DNA of 9,913 bases from Defluviitaleaceae bacterium (lineage in GTDB: Bacteria > Bacillota_A > Clostridia > Lachnospirales > WQUN01), in assembly GCA_009779525.1 (NCBI GenBank), contig WREB01000021.1, positions 1 through 9,913 on the forward strand, given 5' to 3'. The position numbers and the translations under genes were made by a program. The notes beneath the pieces were generated by a model. It worked only from the letters and a program-made list of their open reading frames with translations, searched no databases and had not been told where the DNA came from. Of this stretch, positions 5,775 through 9,913 are shown piece after piece; position 1 is the first letter of the stretch; each line of letters opens with the position of its first letter.

Positions 5775-8048
5775 TCAGCGCCGGCCGCCGGCCGACTGGA
5801 ACGCAAAGATCCTCGTCTCGGGCGCGGACATCTCGATCTTGATTTCGCCGAGCCTCTCCCCAACTTTTTTTCCGGAAACCAGGTCGTCGACGGTCGAAGC
5901 GAACGGAAGTTTCAGCGTCTTCGTCCCGGCCTTTGCGGTGTGTATCGACGCGACGTTGCCGCACGCCTGGACGACCTCGTCGTCCTCGCACCAGACATGG
6001 CAGCCGCCGAAACGCGCGAGTTCGCGAAGCAGGCACGCCGGAATTGGCGCGGCTACGCTCCACGCCACTTTGTAATCGCCTGCGTCGCGGACGAAAAGGC
6101 CGGGCCGGTTTACCAGGAAGAACGTGGTCGACTCGCCGAGCACGCATCCGCCAGCGCGTTCGACCGCGCCCTTCGCGGGAATTATTACCGGACCGTAGGG
6201 GAAGCTGTCTCCGTAAACATAATTCGATGGTATGTTCTTGACGATCGGGTGGCTTCCGCCGATTATCACGCGCCGCGGCGACTCGCGCCGCACGAGCTCC
6301 ATCTCGACGCCAAGCACGCGGCTTGCCCATCCGGCGGAAAGCGCGCTTCCGTCCGTTATCCCGGTCGCCGGCCCGAAAACGGCGATCTTTCCGTTTTTAA
6401 AAATTTTGGACTTTAAGAGGTCCATCCGTTTTTCGTCCATGTAGAACATGTTCGGGAACAAATAGCAGCGGTAGTCGGGCATCGCATCTTTTTCCAAATC
6501 GGAAAAAAGATAAAGCCGGTAGGGTATTCCGCAGTGGGCGAGGCCCAGCATCCGCTGCCAGAGCACGGACAGGTTCTGGAAACCCGAGGTCCCGTTTTCG
6601 TACATCGGGCTGAAGTCGTCGATCACCATCGCGACGGCGTGCTCCGTCTCGGCGTAGGGCAGGCTTGGAGACAGATCGCTAAGCGGCCGCGCGGCTCGGA
6701 CGCCTTTCTCCTGCACGACCGGATGGTGGAAGTACTTGCCGCCCGCGATCATCCAATAATCCATCTGCCCGCGCGTAAGCGACCACGCGGCGTTCCTAAG
6801 GAACCCGGCGTTAACCTCGTCCGGAGTGTTGAACGCGCCTATCGTGTGGTCCTCCTGCCCCGGATTGAAGGTTCTTGCGTCGTTTTCCGCGTAAAGCGCC
6901 TTGCCGCGTATGCGCATCGACTCGGCGATGCCTTCGGCCTCCCATGCGTAGCCGACGGTCCTCGCGGTATAGTCCGCAGGGGTGACTAGCATGTCGAGGC
7001 CCGGTTCGTCGAGGAGCTCCCCTATGTCGCAGCCGCCCGAAGCGGTGATTATGTTCGGGCAATCGTGGCCCGGCTCGTTCAAGCCGTAGCCGAAGAACGC
7101 CAGGTTGTGCTGCCAGCCGAGCATCGGCTGCTTAGCCATATCGATCCCGAAAAGTACCGGCCGCTTTGAAAGCAGCGCGTGTATCCTCCGGATCGTCGTC
7201 TTATGACATTCCATGAACAGCTCGCGCTGCAGCTTGAAGTAGTCCCTCATTTTTGCGAATTGCTTCCCGTCGGCCCACTGGAACGCGGTCTTCCGCTCGA
7301 GCCTCCATTCGTCGTCCGTCGGGACGCGGACCGACTCGAACGAAACGGTTTCGTCGTTCCACGTGCGGCGAAGCGCGGCCTCGTCCGCGTAGTTGCGCCT
7401 CACCCATTCCTTGAAGGCGGCCTGCATTTCGTCGCAGCAGTCGAACATATGGCCCGCGACGTTTATAAGGGTCACGCCCTCGCCGTGGGCGAGAATCTGG
7501 TAGCCGATCAAGCGGTCGGCCCAGGGCCTTGACTCGCAGTGGTTTATAAGCGTCTCGTACTGTTTGTTTTGCATCTCCTGCCCGAGCTTTGACGCGAGCG
7601 AAACCTGCGACCATTTTTGGGGCTCCTCGTACCACGCGGTCATGAACGTGCCGTCAAACTCGTCCCCCGCGTTCGAGGGCTTTTGCATGTGCCCGAGGTT
7701 TTCGTCCGCGAACCCGTCAGGCACGATGTCGCCGAATCTGACGAAAAACAGCGCGTCCGGCAAAAGGGATTTGACGAGCTCGACCTGCCTGTCGAGCTTG
7801 ATCGAAACCCTCCCGGTATTTTTTAGCGGCTTCCCCCCGCAAACCCAAGCCGGGTCGTCCGGAGGCGCGGCTAAGGTGAATATTTTTACCCCGCTCTCGA
7901 CGAAGTCGCGTATGCGCGCGAGCCAATCGTCCTCTCCGCCGTGGATGATCGGGTCGGCGTAAGCCGCGTAAGAAATCGGCTTCCCGTTTACCGAAAAGAC
8001 GTTTCGCCCGTTAATCTGTTCGATTTTCGCCGTAAGTTTCTCGCTCAT
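5775..8048 (-). CDS. GH42-like (clan GH-A) cytoplasmic glycoside hydrolase
   Basis: A 757-residue protein without signal peptide, likely an intracellular glycosidase. The first about 460 residues look like a GH-A TIM barrel. The region LAHGEG (186-191) followed by DCCDEMQAAFKEWVRRNY (203-220) parallels the GH42 segment where the acid/base Glu sits a short way before a 'F..W....Y' helix. Glu190 is therefore the acid/base candidate, though the usual Asn-Glu pair is Gly-Glu here. KALYAENDART (383-393) offers Glu388 as nucleophile candidate, and MDYWMIAGG (429-437) looks like the last barrel strand. Residues about 465-690 resemble the flavodoxin-like trimerisation domain of GH42 enzymes, with a small C-terminal beta domain after that. 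The ATG is in a 4 bp ATGA overlap with the upstream oxidoreductase, with GGAGGT nine bases before it, indicating translational coupling. No intrinsic terminator follows. The substrate is unknown; beta-galactosidase is not assured. Confidence 0.8.
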   Translation of the reverse strand: MSEKLTAKIEQINGRNVFSVNGKPISYAAYADPIIHGGEDDWLARIRDFVESGVKIFTLAAPPDDPAWVCGGKPLKNTGRVSIKLDRQVELVKSLLPDALFFVRFGDIVPDGFADENLGHMQKPSNAGDEFDGTFMTAWYEEPQKWSQVSLASKLGQEMQNKQYETLINHCESRPWADRLIGYQILAHGEGVTLINVAGHMFDCCDEMQAAFKEWVRRNYADEAALRRTWNDETVSFESVRVPTDDEWRLERKTAFQWADGKQFAKMRDYFKLQRELFMECHKTTIRRIHALLSKRPVLFGIDMAKQPMLGWQHNLAFFGYGLNEPGHDCPNIITASGGCDIGELLDEPGLDMLVTPADYTARTVGYAWEAEGIAESMRIRGKALYAENDARTFNPGQEDHTIGAFNTPDEVNAGFLRNAAWSLTRGQMDYWMIAGGKYFHHPVVQEKGVRAARPLSDLSPSLPYAETEHAVAMVIDDFSPMYENGTSGFQNLSVLWQRMLGLAHCGIPYRLYLFSDLEKDAMPDYRCYLFPNMFYMDEKRMDLLKSKIFKNGKIAVFGPATGITDGSALSAGWASRVLGVEMELVRRESPRRVIIGGSHPIVKNIPSNYVYGDSFPYGPVIIPAKGAVERAGGCVLGESTTFFLVNRPGLFVRDAGDYKVAWSVAAPIPACLLRELARFGGCHVWCEDDEVVQACGNVASIHTAKAGTKTLKLPFASTVDDLVSGKKVGERLGEIKIEMSAPETRIFAFQSAGGRR

Positions 8049-9220
8049 ATTACGAATACCTCCATTTCGTCCCTGTTAACCGGCATCGGCATTCCCGTCC
8101 GTATCGATTCGTTGGCTAGATTCGCGAGGTACGTCGCCCTCAGGCCCCTCCGCTCGTCGACCGGCGCTATTCCGCCTTTAAGTATCGAGTCGACGAACCC
8201 GTCGAGCAGATCATAATGCCCCTTGTCGACGTCCATCGCCGGCATCGCGTTTTGCAAGACAAAGCGCCGTTGCATAAGCGCCCGGCGCTCGAGGTAGCCA
8301 GCTAAGCCCTTCGCTTTGATTTCGCCTTCCATTTCGTCCCTTGTGTAGCCGAAGTATTCCTTCACCGCTTCGCCGGCCCCGTAAACCGAGGCCTCCACGT
8401 AATGTTCGTTTATGAAAAGGGCGCCTGCGTATGTCAGCTCGTGGCGCTCCTTCGGGTAGTCGAACGTGCCCGTGGCAAAAAAGTGGATCGTCGCGATCGA
8501 GCCGTCTTCGAAGTCGATAATCGCGGCGTGGCTGAGCCGCTTCGAACCCGTCGCGAAAATCCGGGTCGGCCGCTTGCCGATCATGTGGCACGCGAGGTCG
8601 AAGAAGTGGCAGCTTTCGCCGACCACCTGCCCGCCCCCGCGCAAAGCGTCGATATGGACGGGCGCGTAAGAATCGATCTCGTCCTGCACGTTTATGGCGA
8701 AATTGGCCGCGCCTTCCTCGTAAAGGCGCGGCATCGCGCCGTCGCGCTTGCTTCGCCAGGGGCCGTTCACCGGGTTCGCCCTGTGCTTTTCGAATTCGCG
8801 CTTAATAAATTTGAACGCCGGCGAGAAAGGCCTGTTGTAATCGACGCAAAGCTTAATCCCGCTTTGCTTGACCAGGCGCAGTATCTTTACCGAATCGCCG
8901 TGCCAAAGCGTCATGGGCTTTTCGATCAGGATGTGCTTGCCGTGTCTTGCGGCGGCGGCCACCATCGCGACATGCGTGTCGTGATTCGTCGCCGCCAGCG
9001 CCGCCTCTATTTTTGGGTCGGATAGGAGAGTCTCGAAGTCCGCGAATTTTTTTACGCCGCCGAGTCCGAACGCTTCCTGGGCTTCGTCCATCCGGGACGG
9101 GTCTATGTCGCAAAGCGCCTCGATTTTTATCCGCTTGTTGGCGAGGCAGTTTGGGATGTTTTGCATTTTCGCGAACGATCCGCACCCGAGGATCCCGACG
9201 CTAACCTGTTTGCCAGGCAT
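8045..9220 (-). CDS. Gfo/Idh/MocA family NAD(P)-dependent oxidoreductase (long paralogue)
   Basis: A 391-residue cytoplasmic sugar dehydrogenase-like protein. The Rossmann turn is GILGCGSFA (9-17), with an acidic residue at the end of the second strand (CDID, 37-40) that suggests NAD over NADP. The family motif is IEKPM (99-103) with Lys101, followed by YNRPFSP (128-134). The substrate domain has GGGQVVGESCHFFDL (195-209), with Glu202, His205 and Asp208 as likely active-site positions. It carries about 25 extra residues (around 150-185) and a longer C-terminus than the paralogue at 29-1033, which it otherwise matches motif by motif. The start ATG has a strong GGGGGAGG site upstream. It follows the PotD-type gene by 21 bp and overlaps the glycoside hydrolase by 4 bp, so it probably acts on the same compound as the hydrolase, before or after cleavage (inference). 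The substrate is unknown. Confidence 0.94.
   Translation of the reverse strand: MPGKQVSVGILGCGSFAKMQNIPNCLANKRIKIEALCDIDPSRMDEAQEAFGLGGVKKFADFETLLSDPKIEAALAATNHDTHVAMVAAAARHGKHILIEKPMTLWHGDSVKILRLVKQSGIKLCVDYNRPFSPAFKFIKREFEKHRANPVNGPWRSKRDGAMPRLYEEGAANFAINVQDEIDSYAPVHIDALRGGGQVVGESCHFFDLACHMIGKRPTRIFATGSKRLSHAAIIDFEDGSIATIHFFATGTFDYPKERHELTYAGALFINEHYVEASVYGAGEAVKEYFGYTRDEMEGEIKAKGLAGYLERRALMQRRFVLQNAMPAMDVDKGHYDLLDGFVDSILKGGIAPVDERRGLRATYLANLANESIRTGMPMPVNRDEMEVFVI
8058..8063 (-). promoter_or_regulatory. Ribosome-binding site inside the upstream gene, for the glycoside hydrolase
   Basis: GGAGGT lies within the last codons of the oxidoreductase gene, nine bases before the hydrolase ATG. Together with the ATGA stop/start overlap it fixes the hydrolase start and indicates coupled translation of the two proteins. 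Confidence 0.85.
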
Positions 9221-9227
9221 AAATCCG

Positions 9228-9235
9228 CCTCCCCC
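9228..9235 (-). promoter_or_regulatory. Ribosome-binding site of the long oxidoreductase
   Basis: The minus strand reads GGGGGAGGCGGATTT ATG. The GGGGGAGG core ends seven bases before the start codon, inside the 21 bp gap after the PotD-type gene. No terminator or promoter fits in this gap, so the two genes are most likely co-transcribed. Confidence 0.8.
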
Positions 9236-9241
9236 TTGCTC

Positions 9242-9913
9242 TCAGTTTGACGCGAGTATTTCGGTCCAGGCCCTGTTGTATTCGGCGAGGAACGGCCCGA
9301 GGTCCAAAAACGGCGCGCAGCGCTCGAGCACGTCGTCCGGCGGCCAGTAGATCGGGTCGTTTCTCAGATCGTCTGAAAGCAGCTTGAAGGCTTCCGAATT
9401 GACGGTCGAATAGCCGATGTACTCGGTGTTTAGGAGCGCGATTTGGGGGTCGCACAAAAAGTTTATGAAGGCTTCGGCTTCGGCTTTCTTCTGCGTGCCC
9501 ACCGGGATCACCACCGCGTCGAACCAGACGTTGCTCCCTTCCAACGGGACGGCGTAGTCGAGCTCCGCGTTCTCCTCGATGCAAAAAATCGCGTCGCCCG
9601 AATACACGAGCGAAAGCGCGCCCTCGCGACCGATCATGCTGTGCTTCACCTGGTCGCCCATGTACGCGCGAACGAGCGGCCTCTGCAAGATGAGCGATTT
9701 TTTTGCGGCCTCGAGCTCGCTTGCGTCAAGGGTGTTTACCGAAAACCCGAGCCTTGAGAGCGCGACTCCTATCGAGTCCCTGAGGCTGTCGTACATGAAT
9801 ATCCTCTTCGAATACTTTTCGTCCCAGAGGATGTCCCAGCTATCGACCTCTTCGTCCACCATCGTGGTGTTGTAAAGGATCCCGAGGGTCCCCCACATGT
9901 ACGGAACGGAGTA
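9242..9913 (-). CDS. potD: PotD-type spermidine/putrescine-binding protein, C-terminal part
   Basis: The last 223 residues of a periplasmic-type polyamine-binding protein; the 5' end lies beyond the window. The frame is open to the edge and begins YSVPYMWGTLGILYN, the PotD/PotF signature. It continues with DSWDILWDEKYSKRI, then YDSLRDSIGVALSRLGFSVN (the usual DD.RE..G.AL..LGYS.N) and VYSGDA, the ligand-pocket region. The second half shows FINFLCDPQ, EYIGYSTVNSEA and, near the C-terminus, the segment YWPPDDVLERCAPF, all typical. Family members deliver spermidine, putrescine or related amines to PotABC. potD is usually the last gene of potABCD, so potC is expected just upstream, outside the window. 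Transport of a different compound is possible, because this family also contains opine and phosphonate binders. The in-frame ATG at 9898 is internal and not the start. Confidence 0.93.
   Translation of the reverse strand, partial: YSVPYMWGTLGILYNTTMVDEEVDSWDILWDEKYSKRIFMYDSLRDSIGVALSRLGFSVNTLDASELEAAKKSLILQRPLVRAYMGDQVKHSMIGREGALSLVYSGDAIFCIEENAELDYAVPLEGSNVWFDAVVIPVGTQKKAEAEAFINFLCDPQIALLNTEYIGYSTVNSEAFKLLSDDLRNDPIYWPPDDVLERCAPFLDLGPFLAEYNRAWTEILASN

Noticed and set aside
5777..5800. GC-rich inverted repeat (GCCGGC copies) at the 3' end of the hydrolase gene
   Set aside because: It lies inside coding sequence for the Ala-Gly-Gly-Arg-Arg tail, is explained by GC-rich codons, and has no T-tract.
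9242..9898. Reading the PotD-type gene as complete from the ATG at 9898
   Set aside because: The frame stays open to the window edge, and the five preceding codons (YSVPY) are part of the conserved PotD motif, so the gene is truncated by the window.

Overview
The window carries nine genes or gene fragments, all read leftward (minus strand), and looks like a carbohydrate-uptake and catabolism locus. The organism is most likely a GC-rich Gram-positive bacterium of the Firmicutes, probably a clostridial or Paenibacillus-like lineage. This rests on the LplABC/YtcQ-YteP-YtcP type of sugar ABC transporter, a large lipoprotein binding protein with a Ser/Thr-rich linker, and strong G-rich Shine-Dalgarno sites ahead of most genes. 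The lineage is an inference; there is no rRNA or other marker gene here.

In transcription order, from the right edge: (1) the C-terminal 223 residues of a PotD-type polyamine-binding protein (9913-9242). It is followed 21 bp later by a Gfo/Idh/MocA oxidoreductase (9220-8045), whose stop codon overlaps by 4 bp (ATGA) the start of a 757-residue cytoplasmic GH42-like glycoside hydrolase (8048-5775). These three appear to be one transcription unit. (2) A short AT-rich gap (5678-5774) with a well-formed sigma-A-type promoter. It drives the solute-binding lipoprotein (5677-3917), a strong hairpin, the two permeases lplB (3844-2885) and lplC (2872-1985), and a creatininase-family hydrolase (1975-1145), ending at a clear intrinsic terminator (1140-1107). 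(3) A second, shorter Gfo/Idh/MocA oxidoreductase (1033-29), and seven codons of what may be another NAD(P)-binding protein running off the left edge.

Likely joint function (inference): the lipoprotein captures an oligosaccharide or glycoside, LplB/LplC import it using an ATPase encoded elsewhere, and the hydrolase plus the oxidoreductases process it in the cytoplasm. The substrate cannot be read from the sequence. The roles of the creatininase-family enzyme and of the PotD-type gene in this setting are open. No transcriptional regulator, ABC ATPase, mobile element, tRNA, rRNA or CRISPR array was seen.

The gene content is mostly of recognisable families. The points most worth a second look are the PotD/oxidoreductase/hydrolase operon, the divergent active-site motifs of the hydrolase, the hairpin separating binding protein from permeases, the repeats in the promoter, and the G8 run at the lplB-lplC junction.
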